From: Pseudomonas akapageensis
GTDB lineage: Bacteria > Pseudomonadota > Gammaproteobacteria > Pseudomonadales > Pseudomonadaceae
DNA length: 64,000 bases
Reading direction: 5' to 3'
Assembly (NCBI RefSeq): GCF_011355085.1
Contig: NZ_VXCP01000019.1
Span: forward strand, 1-64,000
Shown here: positions 9,111-23,100 of the stretch, piece by piece
Position numbering within the stretch: position 1 is the stretch's first letter
Layout of the letters: each line of letters starts with the position of its first letter
Made by a program: the position numbers and the translations under genes
The notes under the pieces: generated by a model
Database searches by the model: none
Seen by the model: the letters and a program-made list of their open reading frames with translations, nothing else
What the model was told of the DNA's origin: nothing

Positions 9111-10498
9111 TCATGAGAGCGCCGACAGTTCTGCTCAGTGGCCTGTTGATGCTTGCACCTGGCACCGACGCTGTCCTGGCGCAAGCCCCTGCGCCGACGT
9201 CTACAGGGGTCAGTGTTTCCGCATTTTCCAGCGACTTGATGCAGCTGTATCGCGAAGCCCGGCTGGAGGACCCGCGGGTATTGGCCTCGTTTGCGCAAGC
9301 GCAGGCGGGGCAGGAGCATCAGCGGGAGGCCATGGGGGCGCTGTTGCCACAGGTCTCATTAAATGCAGGTTCGAATCGGATCAACCAGGAAAATGACCTG
9401 GTACGGCAGAGTTTTGATAGCGAAAGGTACAGCCTGGTACTACGTCAGTACCTCTACAACAAGGCTTCCTGGGAGAACTACCAAAAATTCAAAAGTCTTG
9501 CCAGACAGTCTGAATCCGAAGCCTTGGAGGCCCAGGCCGAAGCTACGGTGGAGTTGGCGCAGCGTTACTTCACTGCGTTGGCCGCGGAAGATGAACTGGA
9601 GCTGGTGCGGGCCGAGCGCCGGACCACGCAAAAGAGTCTGGATAGAGTCAATGCGCTCTACGAAAAGCAGCTGGCACCTATCACCGATCAGCTCGACCTC
9701 AAGGCAAGGGTCGATGGGCTGGCCGCCCAGGAGCTCGACGCGCAGAACCAGGTCAGCGTCAGTCGGGAGGCGCTGGCGGAGATCGTAGGTCGGCCTGTCA
9801 AGGAGAAACTCAGCCGCATTCGTGACGACGTGCACCTGGGGGTTTCGGCGCAGAGCCTTGAGACGTGGGTGCGCCAGGGCATCGTGCAAAATCCTGTGAT
9901 CAAGGCCAACCAAAGTGCTGTCGAAGCGGCCGGTGCGGCATTGCGCAGCGGCGAAGGCGGGCACTATCCGACCCTGAGCCTGGCATTGAGCGCGCAGCAG
10001 AGCAACGAAGGCTACAACAATTCCCTGACGCCGCGCACCGACAGTTATGTCGCAGGCGTTGACCTGGAAGTTCCGCTGTACAGCGGCGGTTCTACTTCAG
10101 CGCGAGTACGCGGGCTCTATCAGGATCAGATCGTGGCCGAGCAGCAGCTGGAATTGAATCGGCGCCGGGTGGTCAAGGAGATCACCAGCGCATATCTGAC
10201 CGCCAACTCGAGTGGGGAAAAAATCAGTGCGAGCCGCAATGCCCTGGCTTCGGCGCAGCTATCCACCGTGGCGGCAGAGAAAGCGCTCACCTACGGAATG
10301 GTCAGTGCCGTGGATGTACTGACCAGTGTCCGCAACGAGTTCCGGGCTCGTCGCGATCTGCTCAAGACACAGTACGACTTCGTCACGCATGTATTCACGC
10401 TCAATCGCTGGGCGGGAAATCCGCCTGCCGAGAGTGTTGAAAGTGTCAATGCCTGGTTGAGTCCGGGCAGTGCCAGCCGGAACTTCGCACATCCCTGA
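9107..10498 (+). CDS. TolC-family outer-membrane factor of the type I secretion system (AprF type)
   Basis: Outer-membrane trimeric channel component, 463 residues. The signal peptide is VLLSGLLMLAPGTDAVLAQA. The two repeated helical/barrel halves characteristic of TolC proteins follow, with YREARLEDPRVLASFAQAQA at the start of the mature domain, LRQYLYNKASWENYQKF in the first strand pair, and YVAGVDLEVPLYSGGSTSARV in the second. The ATG overlaps the stop of the fusion-protein gene; a second in-frame ATG two codons on is possible. It completes an AprDEF-like trio directly upstream of the giant RTX gene. Confidence 0.92.
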   Translation: MIMRAPTVLLSGLLMLAPGTDAVLAQAPAPTSTGVSVSAFSSDLMQLYREARLEDPRVLASFAQAQAGQEHQREAMGALLPQVSLNAGSNRINQENDLVRQSFDSERYSLVLRQYLYNKASWENYQKFKSLARQSESEALEAQAEATVELAQRYFTALAAEDELELVRAERRTTQKSLDRVNALYEKQLAPITDQLDLKARVDGLAAQELDAQNQVSVSREALAEIVGRPVKEKLSRIRDDVHLGVSAQSLETWVRQGIVQNPVIKANQSAVEAAGAALRSGEGGHYPTLSLALSAQQSNEGYNNSLTPRTDSYVAGVDLEVPLYSGGSTSARVRGLYQDQIVAEQQLELNRRRVVKEITSAYLTANSSGEKISASRNALASAQLSTVAAEKALTYGMVSAVDVLTSVRNEFRARRDLLKTQYDFVTHVFTLNRWAGNPPAESVESVNAWLSPGSASRNFAHP

Positions 10499-10792
10499 AG
10501 CTGCAGCGAGCCATGGCCTGGTGATCTTGAACATTCATTCGGATAGCTGCAGTACATTCTCTATAAAATTCGCTGATTGCCTGGCGCAATTTCTTACCAG
10601 AAGCTAAATTTATCAGGTATGTGTCCAATCCTTGACTACTCCCGGTTAGTCAGATTGCCCCTCTGCTAGCGCTTTGTTGAATCTTAGTTGTGCGCCTCTG
10701 CCAGGTACGGCTATGTGCAGATGCAATGCCTGGGTGCCGAATGCTCCACACAACAGTGGACCATTTCGTCAGGTACAGCGAGGAAGTTCAGC
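10499..10792 (+). other. Intergenic region between secretion operon and giant-gene leader
   Basis: About 294 bases with lower GC than its surroundings. A TATAAAAT run at 10562-10569 could be a -10 element for separate transcription of the giant gene, but I found no convincing -35 box. No terminator is evident after the TolC-like gene, so read-through is possible. Confidence 0.35.
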
Positions 10793-11005
10793 ATGGCCAA
10801 TGTGCATGAAGGCGTTCGTGTCGATTTCACCGACGTCCCTTCCCCCCACTCCGTTGAGATCGGCCTGGTCATGGCAGGTGCAAACTCTGCTATCCCCAAA
10901 ATAGCTGCTGTGCTCGATTGCCCAATCGAAATCCTTGACGCCTGGGCGTCAGAAAAGGCTCGGATCACGGATCCCGAAGTCACGGATTCGGCTACCTCAC
11001 CATAA
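10793..11005 (+). CDS. Small hypothetical protein upstream of the giant RTX gene, 70 residues
   Basis: Not recognised. It starts MANVHEGV with AGGAAG 6 bases upstream, a good ribosome site. The middle (AIPKIAAVLDCPIEILDAW) could form a helix-turn-helix-like pair of helices. There is no signal peptide, membrane segment or cysteine pattern. It lies between the secretion genes and the giant RTX gene, 109 bp before the latter's start, so it could be a regulator, a dedicated chaperone or a leader ORF. The giant ORF could be extended upstream into this ORF in another frame, but that extension lacks RTX character. Confidence 0.5.
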   Translation: MANVHEGVRVDFTDVPSPHSVEIGLVMAGANSAIPKIAAVLDCPIEILDAWASEKARITDPEVTDSATSP

Positions 11006-11114
11006 AGTCGTTATTGACGCTGACTTCATCGCATCAACCGACGGATCGATATTTTCAGGAAGGAAGAAGGAGTCTGGCTTCAGTAAGACCATCGAAAAAG
11101 CGAGGAAACAGGAA

Positions 11115-14100
11115 ATGGCAACCAGAATTGATGGTACTCCCTCTTCTGACAACCTGATCGCGCCGGACGATGCAGACTACGAAATTAATGGAAATGGAGG
11201 TAGTGATACGCTTACAGGTCGTGGTGGCAACGACCTTTTGTTTGGCGGCGACGGCAATGACACCCTGGATGGTGGCGCCGGCAATGACACCCTCGATGGA
11301 GGCGCAGGCCAGGACACGCTGATTGGCGGACTGGGTGATGACGTACTTGGGGGCGCCCCGAACTCATCGGCTGACTTCTCTACTTCGATAGGCAACATCT
11401 ACCGGGGCGGCGCCGGCAACGATACCTTGCGCGGCACGGGCGGTGCCGACATCTACGAGTTCAATCTGGGTGACGGTCAGGACCTGATCCAGGAAAACAT
11501 GATCTTCAGCTCGATTATCGATGTGCTGAAGTTCGGCCCCGGCATTGCGCCAAGCGACATCGTCATCAGCAAGAACGGCATGGACCTGGTACTGGCCCAC
11601 AGCAACGGGGTGGACCGTGTCACGGTGCAGAACTGGTTTCTTCAGACCCCTTTTCAAGACAACTCGCAGTATCAGGTCGAGCGCATCGAGTTCGCTGACG
11701 GCACGGTGTGGACCTCCGCGCAGATCACCGCGCCGTTCCAGACCCAGACCGGCACCGCGGGTGCCGACACCCTGACCGGTCTTGCGGGTTACGCCGATAC
11801 CCTCAACGGCCTGGATGGCGACGATGTGCTGAATGGCCTGGGTGGAGACGACCTACTGGACGGCGGGCAGGGTGCAGATGTGCTGGACGGCGGTGCCGGC
11901 AATGACACCCTCGATGGCGGCGATGGTAACGATACCCTTAAGGGTGACGAGGGTCAGGATACGCTGATCGGTGGCTTGGGTGCGGACTCACTGGATGGCG
12001 GCAATGGCAATGACACCCTGGATGGTGGCGCCGGCAATGACACCCTCGATGGAGGCGCAGGCCAGGACACGCTGATTGGCGGACTGGGTGATGACGTACT
12101 CGGGGGCGCCCCGAACTCATCAGCTGACTTCTCTACTTCGATAGGTAACATCTACCGGGGCGGCGCCGGCAACGATACCTTGCGCGGCACGGGCGGTGCC
12201 GACATTTACGAGTTCAATCTGGGTGACGGTCAGGACCTGATCCAGGAAAACATGATCTTCAGCGCGATTATCGATGTGCTGAAGTTCGGCCCCGGCATTG
12301 CGCCAAGCGACATCGTCATCAGCAAGAACGGCATGGACCTGGTGCTGGCCCATAGCAACGGGTTGGACCAGGTCACGGTGCAGAACTGGTTTCTTCAGAC
12401 GCCTTTTCAAGACAACTCGCAGTATCAGGTCGAGCGCATCGAGTTCGCTGACGGCACGGTATGGACCTCCGCGCAGATCACCGCGCCGTTCCAGACCCAG
12501 ACCGGCACCGCGGGTGCCGACACCCTGACCGGTCTTGCGGGTTACGCCGATACCCTCAGCGGCCTGGATGGCGACGACGTGCTGAATGGCCTGGGCGGAG
12601 ACGACCTGCTGATCGGCGGGCTGGGGGCCGATACGCTGAACGGCGATGCCGGCAATGACACCCTCGATGGCGGCGACGGCAACGACACCCTTGCCGGAGG
12701 TGAAGGTCAGGACACGCTGCTCGGCGGGCAGGGGGCGGACTCGCTGGATGGCGGCGGTGGCAATGACACCCTCGATGGTGGCGATGGCGATGACACCCTG
12801 GATGGCGGCTCAGGCCTGGACACGCTGATCGGCGGACTGGGCGATGACGTTCTCGGAGGCACCTCGTCTGACTTTGCTACCTCGATAGGCAACATCTACC
12901 GGGGCGGTGTCGGCAACGATACCTTGCGCGGCACAGGCGGTACCGACATCTACGAGTTCAATCTGGGTGACGGCCAGGACCTGATCCAGGAAAACATGAT
13001 CTTCAGCGCGATTATCGATGTGCTGAAGTTCGGCCCCGGCATTGCGCCAAGCGACATCGTCATCAGCAAGAACGGCATGGACCTGGTGCTGGCCCATAGC
13101 AATGGGGTGGACCAGGTCACGGTGCAGAACTGGTTTCTTCAGCCGCCTTTTCAAGACAACTCGCAGTATCAGGTCGAGCGCATCGAGTTCGCTGATGGCA
13201 CGGTATGGACCTCCGCGCAGATCACCGCGCCGTTCCAGACCCAGACCGGCACCGCGGGTGCCGACACCCTGACCGGTCTTGCGGGTTACGCCGATACCCT
13301 CAGCGGCCTGGATGGCGACGACGTGCTGAATGGCCTGGGCGGAGATGACCTGCTGATCGGCGGGCTGGGGGCCGATAAGCTGAACGGCGATGCCGGCAAT
13401 GACACCCTCGATGGCGGCGACGGCAACGACACCCTTGCCGGTGGTGAAGGTCAGGACACGCTGCTCGGCGGGCAGGGGGCGGACTCGCTGGATGGCGGCG
13501 GTGGCAATGACACCCTCGATGGTGGCGATGGCAATGACACCCTCGATGGCGGTTCAGGCCAGGACACGCTGATCGGCGGACTGGGCGATGACGTTCTCGG
13601 AGGCACCTCGTCTGACTTTGCTACCTCGATAGGCAACATCTACCGGGGCGGTGTCGGCAACGATACCTTGCGCGGCACAGGCGGTACCGACATCTACGAG
13701 TTCAATCTGGGTGACGGCCAGGACCTGATCCAGGAAAACATGATCTTCAGCTCGATTATCGATGTGCTGAAGTTCGGCCCCGGCATTGCGCCAAGCGACA
13801 TCGTCATCAGCAAGAACGGCATGGACCTGGTGCTGGCCCATAGCAACGGGGTGGACCAGGTCACGGTGCAGAACTGGTTTCTTCAGACGCCTTTTCAAGA
13901 CAACTCGCAGTATCAGGTCGAGCGCATCGAGTTCGCTGATGGCACGGTGTTGACCTCCGCGCAGATTACCGCACCGTACCAGACCCAGACCGGCACCGCG
14001 GGTGCCGACACCCTGACCGGTCTTGCGGGTTACGCCGATACCCTCAGCGGCCTGGACGGCGACGACGAGCTGAATGGCCTGGGCGGAGATGACCTGCTGA

Positions 14101-17100
14101 TCGGCGGGCTGGGGGCCGATAAGCTGAACGGCGATGCCGGCAATGACACCCTCGATGGCGGCGACGGCAACGACACCCTTGCCGGTGGTGAAGGTCAGGA
14201 CACGCTGCTCGGCGGGCAGGGGGCGGACTCGCTGGATGGCGGCGGTGGCAATGACACCCTCGATGGTGGCGATGGCAATGACACCCTCGATGGCGGCTCA
14301 GGCCAGGACACGCTGATCGGCGGACTGGGCGATGACGTTCTCGGAGGCACCTCGTCTGACTTTGCTACCTCGATAGGCAACATCTACCGGGGCGGTGTCG
14401 GCAACGATACCTTGCGCGGCACGGGCGGTACCGACATCTACGAGTTCAATCTGGGTGACGGCCAGGACCTGATCCAGGAAAACATGATCTTCAGCTCGAT
14501 TATCGATGTGCTGAAGTTCGGCCCCGGCATTGCGCCAAGCGACATCGTCATCAGCAAGAACGGCATGGACCTGGTGCTGGCCCATAGCAACGGGGTGGAC
14601 CAGGTCACGGTGCAGAACTGGTTTCTTCAGCCGCCTTTTCAAGACAACTCGCAGTATCAGGTCGAGCGCATCGAGTTCGCTGATGGCACGGTGTTGACCT
14701 CCGCGCAGATCACCGCGCCGTTCCAGACCCAGACCGGCACCGCGGGTGCCGACACCCTGACCGGTCTTGCGGGTTACGCCGATACCCTCAGCGGCCTGGA
14801 TGGCGACGACGAGCTGAATGGCCTGGGCGGAGATGACCTGCTGATCGGCGGGCTGGGGGCCGATAAGCTGAACGGCGATGCCGGCAATGACACCCTCGAT
14901 GGCGGCGACGGCAACGACACCCTTGCCGGTGGTGAAGGTCAGGACACGCTGCTCGGCGGGCAGGGGGCGGACTCGCTGGATGGCGGCGGTGGCAATGACA
15001 CCCTCGATGGTGGCGATGGCAATGACACCCTCGATGGCGGCTCAGGCCAGGACACGCTGATCGGCGGACTGGGCGATGACGTACTCGGGGGCGGCCCGAA
15101 CTCATCGGCTGACTTCTCTACTTCGATAGGCAACATCTACCGGGGCGGCGCCGGCAACGATACCTTGCGCGGCACGGGCGGTGCCGACCTCTACGAGTTC
15201 AACCTGGGCGACGGCCAGGACCTGATCCAGGAAGGTTTTGTCTTCAACTCGATCACCGATGTGCTGAAGTTCGGCCCCGGCATTGCGCCGAGCGACATCC
15301 TGGTCAGCAAGAACGGCACGGACCTCGTGCTGGCCCACAGCAACGGGGTGGACCGGGTCACGGTGCAGAACTGGTTTCTTCAGCCCCCTTCCCAAAACAA
15401 CTCGCAATATCAGATCGAGCGCATCGAATTCGCCGACGGCACGGTATGGACCGCAGCCTCAATTGGCAACAATCACACGCCTACGGTGGCACAACCGATT
15501 GCCGATCAGTCTGCCGTAGAGGATCAGGCATTCAGTCTGGTTTTCCCCGTCACCACCTTCACTGACGCGGATGCCGGCGACATCCTGCGTTACACGGCAA
15601 ACATGGCCGATGGTTCGGCGCTTCCCGTCTGGCTACATTTCGACGACGCGACTCGTACGCTAAGCGGCACCCCGGCGAATGCCGATGTGGCCACGCTCAG
15701 TATTCGAATCAATGCTATCGATAACCTTGGCGCCAGCGTCGCGGCCACGTTCACCCTGACCGTGGCCAACGTCAATGACGCGCCTGTCGTACAGATTGCC
15801 ATTCCCAATCAGACGGCATCGGAAGGCCAGCCTTTCAGTTACACGGTTCCAGCGAACACCTTCCTTGATGTCGATGTTGGCGATTCATTGAGTTACGTCG
15901 CAACGCTGGCGGACGGCGCACCTCTACCGACCTGGTTGAACTTCGATCCGACTACCCGTAAGTTTTCCGGCACTCCCGGCGCTGGAGATGCCGGCTCGCT
16001 CGACCTGAACGTAACCGCAACCGACGCAGCTGGTGCCAGTGTCGCAGATACGTTCACCCTGACAATTGGCACCCTCAATCACGCACCGATAGCGGCTCAG
16101 CCCATTGCCGCCCAAACGGCAACCGACAGCCAGCCTTTCAGCTTTACCGTACCTGCGACCACCTTCGTCGATCAGGACGCAGCAGACACGCTCGGCTACA
16201 CCGCGATCCTTGCTGCGGGTTCGGCCCTTCCGGCCTGGCTGCATTTCGATGCAGCTACACGAACATTCACCGGTACGCCTGATGATCCCGACATCGGCAC
16301 TATCAATGTCAGAGTGGTTGCGACGGACAATGCCGGCGCTCAGGCCAGCAGCGATTTTGCCCTGATCGTTGTCAACCTGCCTGAAGCACCAGCCGATATT
16401 CTGCTGGATGTGGCGTCCGTCGACGAAAACGCTGCCTCTGGAACGGTGATTGGAACGCTTTCGGCCACCGATCCTGACAATGGTGACGAGCAGACATTCC
16501 AACTACTTGACGATGCCAATGGCCGCTTTGTGCTGGTCAATAATCAATTGCAGGTCGGCAATGGCAGCCTTCTGGATCACGAAAGCGCAGTTGCTCACAA
16601 CATTCAGGTCCGTGCCACCGACAGCACGGGACTGAGTTTCGATAAAACCCTGACCATTGGCATCAACAACGTCAACGAGCAACCTTCGGCCGTCTCGCTA
16701 ACGTCTGCTGGTATCTACGAATCAGGTGTCGATGGCGAATTGGTGGGCAGCCTGAGTACGGCAGACCCCGATCACGACACACAATTCAGTTATCTGCTGC
16801 TCGATGACGCCGGTGGCCGTTTCTCGCTGCGTGGGAGCGAGATTCTGGTAGCCAACGCCAGTCTCATCGACTTCGAAACCAATCCGACCCATGCCATAAG
16901 GGTTCGTTCGACCGATCAAGGGGGCCTGAGCGTAGATCAGGATTTGACCGTCACAGTTAGAAATGTCGACGGCGATCTGGTCGTCAGCCAGGTCTCGTCC
17001 CGTTACCCGACCAGTTCGGCAAATACCGGAATGCCGATTGAGCTTGTCTGGACAGTCACCAATCACGGCGAGGCCCCGCTCGACGGTACCTGGCGCGACC

Positions 17101-20100
17101 TGGTCTATCTGGATGATCCCAATACCCCAGAGTTTGACCGTCTCCTGGGTGAGTTCAGCTTTACTGGCACGCTGGATCCGAACGCTTCACTTCAACGCAT
17201 ACAGTCAGTCCAGGTACCGCTCGATGCTGTGGGTGACTACCGTTTCGTCGTTGTCACAGATGCGGCTAATACAGTGCCGGAAGGTGGGATCGGTGAAGCC
17301 AATAACGTCACAGCGTCGAGCTCACTGATCCATTTCAGCCTGCCACCCAGCCCCAATCTGATCGTCGACCGCATCACAGCCCCGACATCCGTTCTTCAGG
17401 GCAATACGATTACCGTCGAATGGGTGGTCAAGAATACCGGTACCAGCCCGACCACATCACCGACCTGGACCGATGCTATCTGGCTGTCGACCGATGACAA
17501 GCTGGATACCGGGGCATTCAATACCGACCTGTTACTGGGGCATGTGCAGAACCCCAGCTACCTGGGCATTGGCGAGTCCTACGTCAACCAGGCGACCTTT
17601 ACAGTCCCGAGTAATCTGCAGGGCAACTTCCATATCCTGGTACAGGCCGATTCCCGCCAAAACCTGCTGGAAATAGGCCACGAAACCGACAATCTACTGG
17701 CTAGCCCAGTGATCGACATCCAGCCAATACCCCTGGCGCAACAGTCCGATCTGCAAGTTGAACTGGTGAGTGCACCTGCCCAGGCATTTTCGGACCAGGT
17801 GGTGAACATCAGGTACTCCGTCAGCAATGTTGGCGAGACCCCTATTTCATGGAATCCGAAGTCCGGGACTTGGGCGGCCCAGGTGTTCTTCTCGACGGAC
17901 AACGTGCTGGATAACAGCGACATACTGTTGCATACCGTCGTGCAATCGTTTTATGACCCGAACGCGCTCCTTCTTACTAGCCAGACCGGGCAGGGCAGTG
18001 CGTCGAGTGGGGGCGGGGGCCGGATCGTATCGTTTGGCACAATCAGCGCGACGCCGGCTGGCACGGGAAGCGTATCGAACGACGCGATAAGCTCCGCGAG
18101 CTCACCGATCTCTTCATTGCCGGCTCCCAACCACCAAAGCCTGTTTGCAACCAGCATGAATGTGGTGTTGCCGAGCGGTTATTCAGGCGACGCCTATTTC
18201 TTCGTCCGGCTCACGCCGGCACCGGGCGTCAGCAATCCCCTGCAATCGAATGACAAGGCGTTTGACAGTGAACCGACCCTGGTACGCCTGACTCCGCCAC
18301 CGGACTTGCAGCCGCTATCCATCAGCGCGTCCGGACCGGCTGTTGCTGGCCATAGCCTCAACATCAGTTTCGCCGTGGTCAATAACGGCCTGAGTGCCCC
18401 GGCGGTCAGCGGCTGGTACGACACCGTCTACCTGTCCAGTGACACGACCCTTGACGCCAACGATATCAAGCTGAGTCCGACCGACTTGCATCGTACCGGC
18501 ACCCTCAGTATCGGCGACCAGTATGTCCAGAATTTCACAGCCACCTTGCCTAACGGCATTTCCGGTAGCTATTACCTGATCGCCAGTGCCGACAGTCGCA
18601 ACAGCGTCTTTGAACTGGACAATGCAAACAACGTCCTGGCCTCCGCCCCGATTGCGGTCGTTTCCATGCCGGCCGATCTGGTCGTCAGCGCCGTCAGTGT
18701 TCCTGCTACCGTTCTCCAGGGCGGGGGGCTGAGGGTCAATTGGACGGTGACCAATCAGGGGTTGGGCGACAGCATCGTCAATACCTGGGGTGACAGGATC
18801 GTTCTGTCCAGGGATTCGGTACTGGGCAATGAGGACGATCGCACGCTGGCCCAGATTCAGCATGCAGGCCTGCTGGATGCAGGCGAAAGCTATTCCGCAA
18901 GCACTATCGTCACCCTGCCGGCCGAATGGACGGGGGATTCGAAGCTATTTGTCGTGACTGACAATGGCGATCTTCCGAATGTCGTTTACGAAGGTGCCGG
19001 CGAAAACAATAACGGCACCCCTGCCACGGTTGAGGTCCAACCCTGGCCCGCCGATCTGCAGGTTTCCGCAGTCACCACTGCCGCGGCCGCCAATTCCGGG
19101 CAGCGCTTCATCGTCAATTATACGGTCAGCAATCAGGGGCCTGGGCCGACCAACTTCGTGGCGGGAATTCCATGGTTCGATCAGGTTGTGCTATCGAAGG
19201 ACACCATACTGGGTAACGCTGATGACCTGAGCTTCTTTGCGGCCCAGCACGTCGGTGTACTGGGTGCCCAGCAACAGGAGCATCGTTCGGTCAGTATTGA
19301 TCTGCCCATCGACCTGCAAGGCGATTACTGGACGTTCGTACGGACCGACACCCAAGGGGCTATCCCCGAAGGGGGCCAACTTGCGAACAATTCGGCGATC
19401 AGCGCCACGCTCACCACCATTGCCCTGAGCCCCACACCGGATCTCGTCATGCAGAATCTGCATGTAACCGGCAATACCATCAGTGGCCAGAACATTACGG
19501 TTAACTGGGACGTCGAGAATCAGAGCAGTGTGGCGACGCAAGCCGGGTGGCGACAATCCTTCTATCTGTCACTGGATCCGGTGTTCGATCGCAGTAGCGA
19601 CATTTTCCTGGGCTATACCGATTATCAATCCTTGCTGGCAGCAAACGGCACGGTGTCGTTCGGCCAGAGTTTCCAGATACCCAAAGGCGTAGCTGGTCAG
19701 TACTACCTGTTTGGCATGGTCGACAGCAGGAATGACATATACGAGCGCAACGCCGAGGCCAATAACGTCACGCCTGGCAGCCAACCTCTGCAGATCGCCT
19801 TGCCGCCGCCAGTGGACTTTGCCCCTACGGCCATTGCGGTGCCAACGCTCGGCGTCGCCGGCAGCCTTGCCAGCATCACCTATACCGTTGCCAACCTGAG
19901 CGGCAACACCGCAACCGGGACTTGGCGTGATGCGGTGTATCTGTCCAAAGATAAAGTCTGGGACGTCAACGACGCCTTGTTTGCCCGGATCGATGGCAGC
20001 GGGCCAGTCGATGGTGGCAGCCACTATTCACAAACCGCCACCGGCGAAATGCCCGGCCTGCTGCCGGGCGACTACTACGTCATTGTCCGCAGCGATATCC

Positions 20101-23100
20101 GCAATCAACAAACCGAAACCAATGAGGGCAACAACCAGTTCGTTTCCACCGAAACGGTTCATGTCGATGTACCGACGCTGACCCCGGGCAACCCGGTCAC
20201 CGACACCTTGCTGGAGGAGGGCGTATACGCCAAACCACAAGCGGGCCAAGCCTTCTACCGGGTCGATGTGGCAGCAGGCGAGACGCTGAAATTTGCCTAT
20301 GACAGCCTGGCAGCCAGCGGCCACACCGAGTTGTATGTCAGCTATGGCCATATGCCGACCCGGTCCGCGTTCGACTTTGCCTTTACGCTGGCCGACTCGC
20401 CTGACCAGAGCCTGGTGGTCGCCAACACCCACGCCGGCACCTACTACATCATGGCCTATAGCCCGGATGCGAATATGGTCGAGCGGATCAATCCGCTGAA
20501 CGAAGTGAAGACCTACTCACCGGCCCCCTACACCCTGGCGGCCGACATCATGCAGTTTTCGATTACCGACATTGGCACCCACGCCGGCAGCAACAAGGGC
20601 AAAGTCACCCTGCGCATCGACGGCGCCAAATTCACCGAACAGACCACAGCCCAACTGGTGGGCAGTGACGGGGTGGCGCACACTGCCAGCCAGATACTCT
20701 GGAAGGACAGTACCGAGCTATGGGCGACCTTTGATCTGACCGGCCTGGCCACCGAAGCCTACGACCTCAAGCTATCGGACGGTGCCCGGACCGCGCTGTT
20801 GAACGATGGCTTTACCGTCAACACCGGCGCCCTCGGCCACGTCGAGTATGGCGTCGAGATGCCTTCGGCGCTGTTGGTTGGGCGTAGCGGAGTCGTGCGC
20901 ATCGTTTACAAGAACGTCGGCGAGACGGACGCCACTGCACCGCTGCTCAACGTTTCCGGTAATGCGTTGCTGAAGCTGCCGGAAGATGCGGAGTTCGGTG
21001 GTACCAGCCTGCAGTTCCTGGCGATCAACGAGGAGGGGCCGGCGGGTATCTTCAGCCCCGGGGCCGAAGGCAGCATCCAGCTGTACTTCCGGCCGAATTT
21101 CGTCGGCCGAGGTGCGGTCAACATCGGCGTCTCCAGCATGACGCCGGACGAGGCCATCGACTGGAATGCTCAATTGGAGGCCGTAAGACCGGCTGGCATC
21201 GATGAGGCTTCCTGGGCCCAGCTCAAGATCAACCTCATCGAGCAACTGGGGGCCACCACCACCGACTACCAGAACGCCCTGGCCGAGAATGCCACTCGCC
21301 TGGATCAAATTGAAGGGGTTAGCAACAATGTCGGCGCCCTGTTCGGCATGGAGTACGCCCAAGCCACCGCCAATGGCGCCTTGCTGCGTCCCGCCCTGCC
21401 GGGTGTTCTCGGCAGCGGCCATACCTTCAATTGGGACATCACCGCTACCCAGCAAGCCAACGGCGATGTCGTCATCCGACAGGGTAGTGTTCAGGTCAAT
21501 TTTGCCCATCAGGCCGATGGTAGCTTTCTTGGCGCCGGTACTGCGCAACTCATCCAAATTGGCAGTGCCTTCTTCCTGCACCAGCAGGATGGTACCGAGA
21601 CTGCCTTCAACCCGGACGGCAGCTTCAACAGCATCACCGACAGCAATGGCAACCAACTCCTTGCCTCCTACAACAATGGGCATCTGAGCCAGGTTGTTGC
21701 CAGCAACGGCGATAGCTTGAGTTTCACCTACAACGCTGCCGGCCGCCTGACCGGTATGACCGATCAAGCAGGCCACGCCGTTACCTACACTTACGACCCC
21801 AGCAATACCTTGCTGACCGATATCACCACAGCCAACGGCACTACCCATTACGACTATGTAACGGCACCAGGTGCCTCCTTTGGCATGGTCAGCGCCATTA
21901 CCCAGGCCGATGGCCTGGTGCAGCATTTTGCATACGACATCCAGGGGCGCCTGAGCCACTACAGCACCGGTGCGGTTGTGTACAGCTACGCCTATGACAG
22001 CGCCAATGGCATCACCATCACCGATGCCAGCGGCGCGGTCACCCATGTGCTCTTCAATGACCGAGGCCAGGTAGCGCAGATCGAAGACGCCCAGGGCCAT
22101 GTCAGCCAGTTGCGGTACGACGCCGACGGCAACCTGACCGGCATCGTCAATCCCGATGGTACCGCTAGCAGCCTCGTATACGATGCCGACGGTAGCCCTG
22201 TCTCGGTCCAGGACGCCCTGGGTGGCCAGGTCAAATTCAGCTACGAAAGCGGTTTCGGCAAGCTGGCCAACGTCACTGACCAGCGTGGCAACGCCATCGG
22301 CTATGGCTACGATGATCACGGCAACTTGAACAAGATCGCTTATGCCGACGGCAGCAGCAAAACCTACAGCTACGACGCTCAGGGCCATCTCACCGGCTCG
22401 CTCAATCGCAGCGGCGACGGTATCAGCTACAGCTACGACGCTCGCGGGCAGCTCATCACCAAGACCTATGCCGATGGCAGCAGCGCCAGCTACACCTGGG
22501 ACGCCCGCGGCAACCTGACCAGCGCCACCGACGCCGACAGCCATACCGCCTACCAGTACGACGCGGCCGACCGCCTGATCAAGGTCACCGACGCGGCCGG
22601 TCGTTTCCTGAGCTACAGCTATGATACGGCCGGCCACCGCACCCAAATGGTCGACCAGGCTGGCCACGTCACTCACTACAGCTACAACGCCGACGGCCAA
22701 CTGGCCGAGCTGACCGACGGCGCCGGCAACCTGATCGCCCGCTACAGCTACGACAACACCGGCCACCTGGCCCGGGGCGACAACGGCAATGGCACCTATA
22801 CCAGCTACCAGTACGACGCCGCCGGTCAACTCACCCACTTGGTCAACTTCAAGGCCGATGGCACGGTCAACTCGCGCTTCGACTACAGCTACGATGTGAT
22901 GGGGCGCCGCACCGATGTTTCTACACTGGACGGCAACACTCATTACGACTACGACGCCATCGGCCAACTGACCGGCGTCTCTCTACCGGACGGCCGACAC
23001 ATCGAGTACCGCTACGATGCCGCCGGTAACCGACTCTCGGTCAGTGACAATGGCAGTACCGACAATTACGTCACCAACAACCTCAACCAATACACCCAGT

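Noticed and set aside
10935..11114. Upstream extension of the giant RTX gene by 60 codons
   Set aside because: The added residues are basic and lack RTX character, overlap the small ORF, and the downstream ATG at 11115 has a better ribosome site.
11196..15460. Regularly spaced repeats suggesting a CRISPR array
   Set aside because: The repeats are 27-bp-type RTX nonapeptide codons and 744/753-bp modules inside one open frame, not short palindromic repeats with unique spacers.
20772..22967. A 731-codon minus-strand open frame antisense to the RHS region
   Set aside because: It mirrors the GC-biased third positions and YD-repeat periodicity of the plus-strand gene, has Val/Gly-rich low-complexity composition and no family motifs or ribosome site. 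It is a shadow frame.
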